The position numbers were made by a program, and so were the translations under genes. Positions 9,885 through 18,311 of a stretch of DNA of 64,000 bases are shown here, piece after piece. How positions within the stretch are numbered: the first letter of the stretch is position 1; every line of letters begins with the position of its first letter. Below the pieces are notes generated by a model, which had not been told where the DNA came from, made no database searches, and saw only the letters and a list, made by a program, of their open reading frames with translations. Origin of the DNA: Clostridium massiliamazoniense (lineage in GTDB: Bacteria > Bacillota > Clostridia > Clostridiales > Clostridiaceae); NCBI RefSeq assembly GCF_001403635.1, contig NZ_LN879468.1:744001-808000 (forward strand). The letters run 5' to 3'.

Positions 9885-11327
9885 TTGAATGAGGCATTAA
9901 ACTATGATTCTTTATTTATACTTGCGGTTGTTGCCTTTATAACACCCTTTTTAGTATCAAAACTAAAAAAAATAAAAATTCCTTACCAAGTAGGAGAAAT
10001 ATTTGTAGGTATTATTATAGGAAAAAGTTGTTTAAATATAATCAGTCCAGATATTACCATATTATTTTTATCTAATCTTGGTCTTTCTTATTTAATGTTC
10101 CTCAGTGGTCTTGAAATTGATTTTAATGATTTAAAATCAGCAGATAAAAAAACTTCTCCTTTATGGATGTCAATAAAAATGATAATTGTATCTTTTATTG
10201 TAGCTATACTACTTAGCTTTTCTTTAAAATTTATTGGTATAAATAAAGGAATGTTATTCTTTGCTTTAATATTTATGGCATCTGCTCCAGGTTTAGTAGT
10301 GCCTATATTAAAAAGTAAAAATATGATTAAGAGCACCTTTGGGCAAGTTATTTTAATTTTTAGTATAATTTGTGAACTTACAACTTTAATTGGAATTACT
10401 ATCATTTCAGCTGTTGCTACTAATGGTATTACTTTTAAAAGTTTTGAATTTATTTTAATATTTATAGTGGCATTTATATTATATTTATTTGCTAAACACT
10501 TCCTTAAAATAAATGACTTTTCAGCTGTAGCTTTTAAAAATTTAAATTTAAGTGTTAGAGCTGCTTTTGCTTTAATTTTAATATTAGTTGTAGTTGCAGA
10601 AAAACTTCATTCTGAAATAGTATTAGGTGCTTTCTTAGCTGGTATGATTTTTTCTTTACTTGTTGGTAAGGCAAAAGAGGAAATTTCTCATCAATTAGAT
10701 GGTATCGGCTATGGCTTTTTAATACCTATATTTTTTATTATGATTGGTGTCAATGTTGATGTAAAGTCAGTACTTCAAAGTCCCAAAGCATTAATTGAAA
10801 TTCCTATGTTTCTTCTAATCTTCTTCCTTGTAAAGATAATTCCTTCTTTACTTTTAAAAAGGAAATTTGGATTAAGAAATGCCTTCTCAGGTTCAATGCT
10901 ATTAACTGCTCAACTTAGTCTTGTTGTTGTTGCAGCTCAAATAGCTCTTGAATTAGGGTATATAGGAAAAACTGATTATTCAGCCTTTATTTTAACAACA
11001 GTATTATCTTGTATAATTTTCCCTATATTATTTGAAAAAATAATAGATTCTAGTCAATGGGAAGAAACTACTGTAGAAGAAGATAAGATCATAGTAAGAG
11101 AAATAATTCTTTTAAATGAATATTATTCTGGTAAAGCACTTAAAGACTGTAAATTCCCAGTTGGTTGTAGATTATTTACTATTATAAGAAATGGTATTGA
11201 AATAATGCCTACGGCTACTAGTACTTTAGAGTTAAATGACTTAATAATACTAGCTGGAGTTAGAGAAGCAGTTTATGATACTATGAATTTATTGACGGTT
11301 TGTGAATTAAACCCAAAATCACTTTAA
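9885..11327 (+). CDS. CPA2-type cation:proton antiporter with TrkA_C domain
   Basis: Monovalent cation:proton antiporter (KefB/NapA-like family) moving K+ or Na+ against protons across the membrane. About 12 hydrophobic helices span residues 10-390, beginning with a segment containing GEIFVGIIIGKSCL and including FLSGLEIDF, the family signature, and VLGAFLAGMIFSLL. The last 75 residues (from VREIILLNEYYSGKALKDC) form a TrkA_C/RCK_C ligand-sensing domain, so activity is probably controlled by a small molecule. No full RCK-N domain follows. Start: I choose TTG at 9885, which has GGTGG five bases upstream; TTG at 9873 or GTG at 9876 would overlap that site. Confidence 0.88.
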   Translation: MNEALNYDSLFILAVVAFITPFLVSKLKKIKIPYQVGEIFVGIIIGKSCLNIISPDITILFLSNLGLSYLMFLSGLEIDFNDLKSADKKTSPLWMSIKMIIVSFIVAILLSFSLKFIGINKGMLFFALIFMASAPGLVVPILKSKNMIKSTFGQVILIFSIICELTTLIGITIISAVATNGITFKSFEFILIFIVAFILYLFAKHFLKINDFSAVAFKNLNLSVRAAFALILILVVVAEKLHSEIVLGAFLAGMIFSLLVGKAKEEISHQLDGIGYGFLIPIFFIMIGVNVDVKSVLQSPKALIEIPMFLLIFFLVKIIPSLLLKRKFGLRNAFSGSMLLTAQLSLVVVAAQIALELGYIGKTDYSAFILTTVLSCIIFPILFEKIIDSSQWEETTVEEDKIIVREIILLNEYYSGKALKDCKFPVGCRLFTIIRNGIEIMPTATSTLELNDLIILAGVREAVYDTMNLLTVCELNPKSL

Positions 11328-11344
11328 AAAATTTTATAAAAAAT

Positions 11345-11375
11345 AAAGGATGGTTTATACCATCCTTTATTTTTA
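11345..11375 (+). terminator. Bidirectional terminator between antiporter and lysP
   Basis: AAAGGATGG / CCATCCTTT arms around TTTATA with T-rich sequence on the plus side. It separates two convergent genes. Confidence 0.75.
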
Positions 11376-12812
11376 TTTTCTTACTTCTAAATCAGCATCT
11401 TCTAATTTAATTAATTTAGTTTTATGCTTTATTTTGTAATAAATATATGGAACTATAAATATAGGTAATCCAATATATGATGAAATTACTCCACCCCATT
11501 GTATAGGTCCTGTTGTGTCGAAGTATGAATATCCTTGACCTAATACAATAGCTACACACATAACTATAGCTAAAATAGTTCCTAGTGGATATAATTTTGC
11601 TTTATATTTTAATTTAGATAAATCTTTTCCTTGAGCTATATAAGCTTTTCTAAATCTATAATGACATAAAGAAATACCAAACCATGCAACAAATCCAGCA
11701 AGTCCTGATGCAGATACAAGCCATGTATAAACTACTCCTGAACCAAAGAAACTTGTTAAGAAACATGCACATGCTACTATTGTTGTAAATATTATTCCAT
11801 TTACAGGAACACCTCTTTTATTTACTTTTGCAAAGATTCTTGGTGCCATTCCTTCTTTAGCCATAGCATATATCATTCTACTTGATGCATACATACCTGA
11901 ATTTCCAGCTGAAAGTACTGATGTTAATATTACTACGTTCATAACAGATGCAGCACCTGCTATTCCCATTTTCTCAAATACCATTGTAAATGTACTAGTT
12001 TGCACTCCTGCTTGCTTATAAGAAATAAGAGCACCCATAACTAATATTGTTCCTAGATAGAATAATAGTATTCTCCAGAATATTGAATTAACAGCTTTAG
12101 GAACGTCTTTTTCTGGATTTTCACTTTCCCCTGCTGTTAGCCCAACAAGTTCAGTTCCTTGATATGCATATCCAGCAGCTAATAAGATTAAAAAGAATGA
12201 TTTGAATCCACCAATAAATGGACCACCACCAGTAAAATAATTTTTAAATCCTACCGCTTTTCCTCCAATTATTCCCCAAATCATAAGCACTCCTACTACT
12301 AGGAATATTATTATAGTTGCAACCTTTACAACTGAGAACCAAAATTCTGATTCACCATAGGCTTTTGCTGAAAGTAAGTTTAAAGTTACTACTATTACTA
12401 AAAATAATGCACTAAAATAACCACTTGGTACATGTGGAAACCAGAACTTCATAACTAAAGCTCCAGCAACTATTTCTGTAGCAATTGTTATTGCCCAGTT
12501 ATACCAATAGTTCCACCCTAAGGCAAATCCTAAAGCTGGATCTATAAATCTATTAGCATAGCTTCCAAAAGATCCTGTTTCAGGTAAATATGTTGCCATT
12601 TCCCCAAGACCAGTACATACGAAATACACCATAATTCCTATTACTAAATATGCCATGAAGGCTCCACCAACACCTGCTTGATGTAATGTTCCTCCCATAG
12701 CTAAGAATATTCCGGTTCCTATGGCTCCTCCTAATGCTATCATGGAAAGATGTCTCGTTTTTAATTTTCTTTGAAGTTGTTCGCCATTTCCTTTTTCTTT
12801 TGATTGTTCCAT
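11373..12812 (-). CDS. lysP: Lysine permease, APC superfamily
   Basis: Amino acid:proton symporter of the amino acid transporter (AAT) branch of the APC superfamily, with about 12 transmembrane helices in 479 residues. The N-terminus has the typical RHLSMIALGGAIGTGIFLAMG and later GEMATYLPETGSFGSYANRFI, which ligand-binding members share. The family alone would not give the substrate, but the 5' leader contains a lysine riboswitch with a terminator (12864-13120), which points to lysine. The mRNA should be shut off when lysine is plentiful. AGGAGG precedes the ATG. Confidence 0.9.
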   Translation of the reverse strand: MEQSKEKGNGEQLQRKLKTRHLSMIALGGAIGTGIFLAMGGTLHQAGVGGAFMAYLVIGIMVYFVCTGLGEMATYLPETGSFGSYANRFIDPALGFALGWNYWYNWAITIATEIVAGALVMKFWFPHVPSGYFSALFLVIVVTLNLLSAKAYGESEFWFSVVKVATIIIFLVVGVLMIWGIIGGKAVGFKNYFTGGGPFIGGFKSFFLILLAAGYAYQGTELVGLTAGESENPEKDVPKAVNSIFWRILLFYLGTILVMGALISYKQAGVQTSTFTMVFEKMGIAGAASVMNVVILTSVLSAGNSGMYASSRMIYAMAKEGMAPRIFAKVNKRGVPVNGIIFTTIVACACFLTSFFGSGVVYTWLVSASGLAGFVAWFGISLCHYRFRKAYIAQGKDLSKLKYKAKLYPLGTILAIVMCVAIVLGQGYSYFDTTGPIQWGGVISSYIGLPIFIVPYIYYKIKHKTKLIKLEDADLEVRK

Positions 12813-12863
12813 CTTAAGTTCCTCCTCTTATGGTATTCCATAAGTTTCTAACTTCGGCAAGCA

Positions 12864-12899
12864 ATAAAAAAGACTCTAAACTTACCTGTGTTTAGAGTC
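12864..12899 (-). terminator. Riboswitch-controlled terminator before lysP
   Basis: GACTCTAAAC / GTTTAGAGTC arms, loop ACAGGTAA, then TTTTTTATT on the minus strand. It lies in the leader, 52 bases before the lysP start, so it is an attenuator and not the end of a gene. Confidence 0.85.
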
Positions 12900-12929
12900 A
12901 TAATATCAAATCTAATATTTATAAAATAT

Positions 12930-13120
12930 CTATAATTGATGATAGCTCAACACAAAATACACATTTGTGACAGTCATACATATATTCTATGTATGCCCAA
13001 CATATAACCTTAAGCTAAGAATTACACATTTCGGCAATGTTTCCTTTCTTATTACTTCACAGACAGCTTAAATCTCCATAATAATACTTTTAAATATTGC
13101 GCCTCTACCGTCGTTATTAA
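12930..13120 (-). ncRNA. Lysine riboswitch (L-box)
   Basis: On the minus strand the leader carries in order the conserved lysine-riboswitch elements: GGTAGAGGCGC at the 5' end (13099-13110), AGCTGTCTGTGAAG, GAAAGGAAACATTGCCGAA, TTGGGCATACATAG, GACTGTCAC, and TGAGCTATCATC closing the aptamer (about 12938-12948). Order and spacing match the lysC leader of Bacillus, with a five-helix junction expected. Lysine binding should favour the downstream terminator and block lysP expression. Ends are approximate because P1 was placed by eye. Confidence 0.9.
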
Positions 13121-13209
13121 CTTCTATACTATTATCTAACAGCTTTTCGAATTTGTCAATTCATTTTATTAATCTATTTATATTTTATTCATATTTTCAA
13201 AAAAAATAA

Positions 13210-13232
13210 AAAGAGGTCTATATCCCCTCTTT
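13210..13232 (-). terminator. Terminator of the 300-aa hypothetical gene
   Basis: AAGAGG / CCTCTT arms on the minus strand, followed by TTTATTTTTTTT, 15 bases after the stop. Confidence 0.75.
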
Positions 13233-13246
13233 ATTTAAAACTTATT

Positions 13247-14149
13247 CTATAATTCCTTTATTAAGTCTTCACTTAATTCATATAATTTTCTTAAGTACTT
13301 AAATACTTCTTCATAAGATGAGTCTCTATATTTTTTTACTTCTCTTAAAGCTTCCATTCTAAAAGTATGTATTTGTGCTGTTGTAAGACCTGCTTGTCTA
13401 AATTTCTCTTCATAACTTTCTACCCTTGACATAACTACACCACAAAGTTCATTCATTTTTCCTTTTAGTTCTCTATCATTTATATCAGCAACTTTTTTGC
13501 TTAAAACTGATGCTGTAAATCCTAATTTCATGAAGTTTTCTAAATATTTTCTATATTCTAATGTATTAACTTTATTTTCTAATTTAGGTAATCCTTCTTG
13601 TCTTTGTTGTTCTCTTATTCTCTCTAATGCTCTCTCAGCTGGATCAACCCTTTTTACAACAACAGGTTCAACTTCTTCTATTTGAATACTTTCTTTTTCA
13701 GTTTCTACAGGTTTTACTTCAACCTCTTCAATTTGAATTTCTTCTCTTCTTGAAATTGGCTTAATTTCTTCCACCTCTAGTTTAATTTCTTCTCTTCTCT
13801 TTGGAACTTCTTCTAAAATTAAAGTGTTTTCTTTTTCATCTTCTTTTATATTCTCTTTTCTATCTATATTAATATTGTTAGCTTTACTACTTCTAGTTTC
13901 ATTCATCACTATTGTTTCTACTAATGGTTCCTTTTTAACTTCAACTTTTCTCTCTTCACCTTTACCTTTTAAGAAATCAACAAATCTAACTAAATTTCTT
14001 TCTATTTTACAAATTGGTCTATTAAAAACAATTTCTAAATCTATTTCTTTATATTCCTCTTTTAGTGAAGCATACATTGAAGCTAGTACAGAATCCGAAC
14101 CCTCTAAAGCTACAAATATTTTGTCATTATCTTTTACTATTAAAAACAT
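13247..14149 (-). CDS. Hypothetical protein with acidic linker and helical C-terminal domain
   Basis: I do not recognise a family. Of 300 residues, the first 65 (MFLIVKDNDKIFVALEG...) look like a small alpha/beta domain. Residues about 70-185 are a Glu/Lys/Arg-rich probably disordered linker with loosely repeated REEIKLEVEEIKP-type units. The last 110 (from about ERALERIREQQRQ) are a helical domain with an Arg/Glu-rich surface. No signal peptide or membrane helix. I start at the ATG at 14147-14149, nine bases after AAAGG; the upstream TTG is too near that site. Alone in its transcription unit, with a terminator. Possibly a cytoplasmic scaffold or regulator, but nothing here shows that. Confidence 0.6.
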   Translation of the reverse strand: MFLIVKDNDKIFVALEGSDSVLASMYASLKEEYKEIDLEIVFNRPICKIERNLVRFVDFLKGKGEERKVEVKKEPLVETIVMNETRSSKANNINIDRKENIKEDEKENTLILEEVPKRREEIKLEVEEIKPISRREEIQIEEVEVKPVETEKESIQIEEVEPVVVKRVDPAERALERIREQQRQEGLPKLENKVNTLEYRKYLENFMKLGFTASVLSKKVADINDRELKGKMNELCGVVMSRVESYEEKFRQAGLTTAQIHTFRMEALREVKKYRDSSYEEVFKYLRKLYELSEDLIKEL

Positions 14150-14344
14150 ATAAATCAACCTTTCTAAAACTCACTAACAAACTATTTTATTTAAAAATTT
14201 TATTCTCTCCTTTAATTATTTTAATTTATATTTACTTTTTATACAAGATTAATAATATTAGTTTTCATGTTATCAATTAACTTTTTACAATTTTCTTCTT
14301 AATTTTTGTCAAAAAACAGTATAATTTAGAGATAAAAAGCAGAA

Positions 14345-14372
14345 AGGATGCATCTGCAATTTGATGCATCCT
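14345..14372 (-). terminator. Terminator of the siroheme reductase gene (repeat-type hairpin)
   Basis: Perfect 10-bp arms AGGATGCATC / GATGCATCCT around TGCAATTT, between the reductase stop (14401) and the hypothetical gene. It has the same hairpin sequence as the dispersed repeat copies but lacks their other parts. Confidence 0.7.
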
Positions 14373-14400
14373 CTTTATTTTATATTTAATTTGGAAATTT

Positions 14401-15951
14401 TTAAATACTATACTTTTTAACTATTTCTTTAAATTCATCTTCATTTAATAATATCCAAGTTTTAAAAGTCATATCCTTTGCTTTAACAGCTCTTGAAATT
14501 TCAAGTATCATATCTATTACATTTTCTTCTGCTATATCTGCAATTACTTTCCCTAACTCAGTATTTCCTAAGGAAACATGTCCTCCTATAGATAATTCAA
14601 AAGCATTTCTTGTCTCATTATTTACTCTTTTCTTTTTCCCTGCTAAACCTATTGAACCTATTTCATGTACACCACAAGAATTAGGACACCCTGAAATATA
14701 AATTCTAGGAAGTAATCCTTCTTCTACTTTATTTTCTTTTAATTTTGCAACTATTTTATGAAGTAAGCCATTACTATCTAAAATACCAATTTGGCAAGTA
14801 GTGGCTCCAATACAAGAAACGCTTTGCTCTGCTAGTGTATCTCCACCTTTATGCATTGTTACTGCTAAAAGTTTTTCAGCCTCATCACCATTAAGGTTTC
14901 TTATATACATACCCTTTTCCATTGATGTTCTAAATTCTATAAATTCCATATCTTTAGTAGCTTCTAGAATTTCATCTAAATCTGATATCTTTAAAATTCC
15001 TCCAATAGGTTGGAAATAAACACTATAAAGTCCCTCTTGCTTTTGTTCTATTAATCTAATATTTTTTATGTCAGTTGCTTTTCCAGCTTTATTTATAACT
15101 TTTTCCTCTATATTAATAGATAGCTCATTATTTTCCTTAACTTCTTTTAAATGCTTATTGTAGCAATTTATAAACTCTTCTTCGCCCATTCTTGCTAACA
15201 TATATCTAACTCTAGCCTTGTTGTGATTTTCCCAATCACCTTCTGCTTTAAACATACTTACCATAGCTTCAACGTAATATAATATATCTTCTTTACTTAC
15301 TTTTTTTGAAACTACTACTCCTTTTTGAGGATTTCTTCCAAGTCCTCCACCTGCATAAACTTCAAAATATTTTTCACCATTATTTACTCTAGCTATAAAT
15401 CCTAAGTCTGATACTGTACAGTGTGCCTCATCCTTAGCTGTTGCTGAAAATGCTACCTTTAATTTTCTTGGTAACTTATAAGTTGTTATTTGGTTTAAAA
15501 AGTATTTATTAACTTCTAAGGCATAAGGAGTTACATCAAAGGCTTCATCCTTATGAACTCCAGCTAAAGGAGATAATGCTACATTTCTAGGGAAATTTCC
15601 ACCAGCTCCTCTTGTATAGATTTCTTTTTCTATACCTCTTTTCATTAATTCACATACTTGATCTATAGTGATATTGTGAAATTGTATTGCCTGTCTTGTT
15701 GTTAATAAAATTGTATCTAAATTGTATTCCTTAGCCCAACTTGATATGGTAGAAAGTTCATCTCTATTAGTTACTCCAGACATAATTCTAAGTCTTACCA
15801 TAAAATCTGATGCCCCCCTTTGAGCATAGGATCCCATTCCACCAGATATTTTTTTAAATTGTGGCACAGTAAGTTCTTTATTTAAAAATCGTTTTCCTTG
15901 TTCTCTATACTCTTCTATTTCATTTAATAATATTTCTTTTAGATGTTCCAT
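14401..15951 (-). CDS. Siroheme-[4Fe-4S] nitrite/sulfite reductase family protein
   Basis: Six-electron reductase of the nitrite/sulfite reductase family (ferredoxin-nitrite reductase NirA or assimilatory sulfite reductase). The 516 residues show the two half-domains and the cluster/siroheme ligands in the second half: SCIGATTCQIG (Cys-X5-Cys) and ISGCPNSCGVHE (Cys-X3-Cys). The first half has RLRIMSGVTNRDEL and GGNFPRNVALSPL, as in NirA. There is no flavoprotein subunit next to it, so ferredoxin is a likely donor. I cannot separate nitrite from sulfite as substrate. Start: ATG at 15949-15951, six bases after GAGGTG; in-frame starts upstream overlap that site. A perfect palindrome lies 76 bases upstream. 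Confidence 0.85.
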   Translation of the reverse strand: MEHLKEILLNEIEEYREQGKRFLNKELTVPQFKKISGGMGSYAQRGASDFMVRLRIMSGVTNRDELSTISSWAKEYNLDTILLTTRQAIQFHNITIDQVCELMKRGIEKEIYTRGAGGNFPRNVALSPLAGVHKDEAFDVTPYALEVNKYFLNQITTYKLPRKLKVAFSATAKDEAHCTVSDLGFIARVNNGEKYFEVYAGGGLGRNPQKGVVVSKKVSKEDILYYVEAMVSMFKAEGDWENHNKARVRYMLARMGEEEFINCYNKHLKEVKENNELSINIEEKVINKAGKATDIKNIRLIEQKQEGLYSVYFQPIGGILKISDLDEILEATKDMEFIEFRTSMEKGMYIRNLNGDEAEKLLAVTMHKGGDTLAEQSVSCIGATTCQIGILDSNGLLHKIVAKLKENKVEEGLLPRIYISGCPNSCGVHEIGSIGLAGKKKRVNNETRNAFELSIGGHVSLGNTELGKVIADIAEENVIDMILEISRAVKAKDMTFKTWILLNEDEFKEIVKKYSI

Positions 15952-16026
15952 TTTCATCACCTCATAAATCATTCAAATTTAGACTTATTTAAGTTTTTAA
16001 TCAAATTACTTAGAGTTCATTAATTT

Positions 16027-16046
16027 TAGTTTGTATATACAAACTA
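16027..16046. promoter_or_regulatory. Perfect 20-bp palindrome upstream of the siroheme reductase
   Basis: TAGTTTGTAT followed by its exact reverse complement. Such a site in a promoter region is probably the operator of a dimeric regulator. I cannot name the regulator. Confidence 0.5.
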
Positions 16047-16268
16047 TTTTCATTCTATTACTCATCATAATATAATAAACTAAATTCAATTATATATTAT
16101 ATTGAGTTTATACTCTGTGATATTTGTTAAATAGTTAATCTATTAACAAATAATAATAATACAAAGTACCTTGCAAATCTTAAATAAAATAGATTTTATT
16201 TACAATTAAATAATACTCTTTTTTCTAATATAATAAAAATACTTTTTTAGTTTTATATCAATAACTTA

Positions 16269-16748
16269 TTACTTATATATATTTTTAACTTTCTCTGCCT
16301 CTTCATATAAGTTTTCAGCCATTTTTACTAGTAAACTATTCACCATTCTCTTTTCTTCTTCAGAAAATCCTTTTACCATTATATTGGAATTATAATTTAA
16401 AATATCTATAAAGGCTTCTTTAATAGATAAAGCATTTTCAGTTGGATATACTTTATGTTTTCTTTTATCTTTAATATCCTTTTCCTTATATACATATCCC
16501 TTTTCCATTAATAATTTTATAGATTTAGCAATCCTAAACTTATCAATTTTCAAAATATCAGCTATATCATCTTGGCATATTCCCTCATGCTTATAAATTT
16601 GTATTAAACATCTATATTCACATTTACTTAAATCATACTTACTAAGACTCTTTCCTAGACAATAAGAATGATATCTTGATACTATACTTATAAGTCTTCC
16701 AGGAGAAAATCCTTCTGTTAATCCGTTATTTAAATCTATATTATTCAT
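16269..16748 (-). CDS. MarR-family transcriptional regulator
   Basis: Dimeric winged-helix regulator. In its 159 residues the helix-turn-helix and wing are visible at about 60-105: CQDDIADILKIDKFRIAKSIKLLMEKGYVYKEKDIKDKRKHKVYPTE, with the usual DKR-type wing. It is divergent from a MATE efflux gene, 161 bases away, and the gap holds two inverted repeats, so by the common MarR logic it probably represses both itself and the transporter until a ligand binds. The ligand is unknown. Confidence 0.9.
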   Translation of the reverse strand: MNNIDLNNGLTEGFSPGRLISIVSRYHSYCLGKSLSKYDLSKCEYRCLIQIYKHEGICQDDIADILKIDKFRIAKSIKLLMEKGYVYKEKDIKDKRKHKVYPTENALSIKEAFIDILNYNSNIMVKGFSEEEKRMVNSLLVKMAENLYEEAEKVKNIYK

Positions 16749-16799
16749 TTAATTAAGTTTCCTCACATTTCTCTAAATTATTAAAAATATTATACTCAC

Positions 16800-16822
16800 A
16801 TTAGTTGCAAGATACAACTAAT
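16800..16822. promoter_or_regulatory. MarR operator candidate 1
   Basis: Inverted repeat ATTAGTTG / CAACTAAT with a 7-base spacer in the marR-MATE intergenic region. A related copy lies at 16834-16853. Confidence 0.6.
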
Positions 16823-16833
16823 ATAAGTATAAT

Positions 16834-16853
16834 ATTAGTTGCATTTAACTAAC
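16834..16853. promoter_or_regulatory. MarR operator candidate 2
   Basis: ATTAGTT / AACTAAC around GCATTT, sharing the ATTAGTTGC half-site with the first operator. Close to the MATE start side, and well placed for repression. Confidence 0.6.
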
Positions 16854-16909
16854 TTTATTTTAAATAAAATAAGTATTAAATTCAAATTTAAATAACAAAG
16901 GACAAAAAT

Positions 16910-18283
16910 ATGAGTAAAAGAGAATTTTTATTATCGTCAGAAAAAGTCCCTAAATCTATTTTATATCTAGGTATACCTACTATTCTGACTTCAATGACAA
17001 ATGTACTATATAATATAATAGATACTATTTTTATAGGAAGATATGTTGGGTACATAGGTATTACTGCTCTTGCCATATATCTTCCTATTCAAATGTTTAT
17101 ATCTGCTTTGACTTTACTATTTTCTTCAGGAACTGGTTCACTTATATCAAGAAGCCTAGGTAAAAAAGATTATGAAAAAGCAAATAAAATCTCATCTAAT
17201 CTTTTAGCCACCATATTTTTAATTTCTATAATAATATTTGTCTTAGGCTTTAGTTTTACTAAATACATAGTTCAAATTTTTGGAGCTAAAGGAATAGTTA
17301 TTCCCTATGCAGTAGACTATGCTAGACCAATGTTTATAGGTACCTTAGTTTCTCCACTTTGTGTTGCTTCTAACAACATCATTAGGGCTGAAGGAAACAC
17401 TAAATATAATATGAATGGAGTTATTATTAGTCTTATTGTAAATATAATATTAGACTACTTCTTTATAGCTGTATTAGGACTTGGTATTGCTGGTTCTGCT
17501 TATGCAACTGTTCTTGCTAAGCTTAGTAACTTTATATATATACTTTATTATTTCAAATTTAAATCATTTATAAAAATTAAAATTAAAGATTTAAAAATCA
17601 GTATAGCAATAATTAAAGAAATTCTTCCTGTAGGACTTTCAACTTTTGCTAATAAAATCGCTGCTAGCTTTGGAATGGTCTTTTTAAACCATGCATTATT
17701 CTTCTATGGTGGTAATGATGCTATAGCAGTCTATGGAATAATCTATAGACTTACTTCATTTATTCAACTTTCAACTGGAGGTCTTGCAAAGGGTATTCAA
17801 CCTCTTGTAGGTTTTAATTTTGGAGCCAAAAACTTTAAAAGAATAAAAGAAACTTTAATCTTCAGTTCAATATTTGGTTTAATATTAGCTTCTACATTAA
17901 CTATAATAATGTTTGTATTTTCAAAACCTTTAATTGAAATTTTCACTACTAACACAGTCTTAATTACTAGTGCTAGTAAAGCTTTAAAAATTTCAATAAT
18001 ATTCTCCCCTATATTAGGTTTGTATTTTATATCAATGAGCTTTTACCGTGCTATAGGAAGAGCAAAAGAAGCTTTTATTTTATCATTATTTAGAAGAGTT
18101 ATTTTCTTTATTCCATTAATCTTAATATTACCATTAACGGATAATCTAAAATTAACAGGGTTATGGCTTGTACTTCCTTTATCCAATCTTTTATCAGTTA
18201 TCTTTGCCACAGGCTTTTTAATACATTATCTGAAAACTTCTTCAATGTTTTCACTTAAAGAAAACAGAGCTATATCTAAATAA
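16910..18283 (+). CDS. MATE-family multidrug efflux transporter
   Basis: Cation-coupled exporter of the MATE family with about 12 membrane helices in 457 residues. The N-terminus has SILYLGIPTILTSMTNVLYNIIDTIFIG and the second half has GLAKGIQPLVGFNFGAKNFKRIKETL, the matching MATE repeat signature. Substrates are likely cationic drugs or dyes, or a metabolite. It is divergent from a MarR gene, and two inverted repeats lie before its start, so it is probably inducible. AAAGGA precedes the ATG. Confidence 0.92.
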   Translation: MSKREFLLSSEKVPKSILYLGIPTILTSMTNVLYNIIDTIFIGRYVGYIGITALAIYLPIQMFISALTLLFSSGTGSLISRSLGKKDYEKANKISSNLLATIFLISIIIFVLGFSFTKYIVQIFGAKGIVIPYAVDYARPMFIGTLVSPLCVASNNIIRAEGNTKYNMNGVIISLIVNIILDYFFIAVLGLGIAGSAYATVLAKLSNFIYILYYFKFKSFIKIKIKDLKISIAIIKEILPVGLSTFANKIAASFGMVFLNHALFFYGGNDAIAVYGIIYRLTSFIQLSTGGLAKGIQPLVGFNFGAKNFKRIKETLIFSSIFGLILASTLTIIMFVFSKPLIEIFTTNTVLITSASKALKISIIFSPILGLYFISMSFYRAIGRAKEAFILSLFRRVIFFIPLILILPLTDNLKLTGLWLVLPLSNLLSVIFATGFLIHYLKTSSMFSLKENRAISK

Positions 18284-18302
18284 GATACAGCTCTGTTTTT
18301 TT
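18264..18302 (+). terminator. Terminator between the MATE gene and gltX (bidirectional)
   Basis: AACAGAGCT / AGCTCTGTT arms with inner ATATCT / AGATAC pairing, overlapping the end of the MATE gene and followed by TTTTTT. Confidence 0.8.
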
Positions 18303-18311
18303 AGAAAAATA

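Noticed and set aside
13824-14280. Ser/Leu/Ile-rich frames on the plus strand
   Set aside because: They are antisense to the Glu/Lys-rich linker and promoter region of the 300-aa hypothetical gene.
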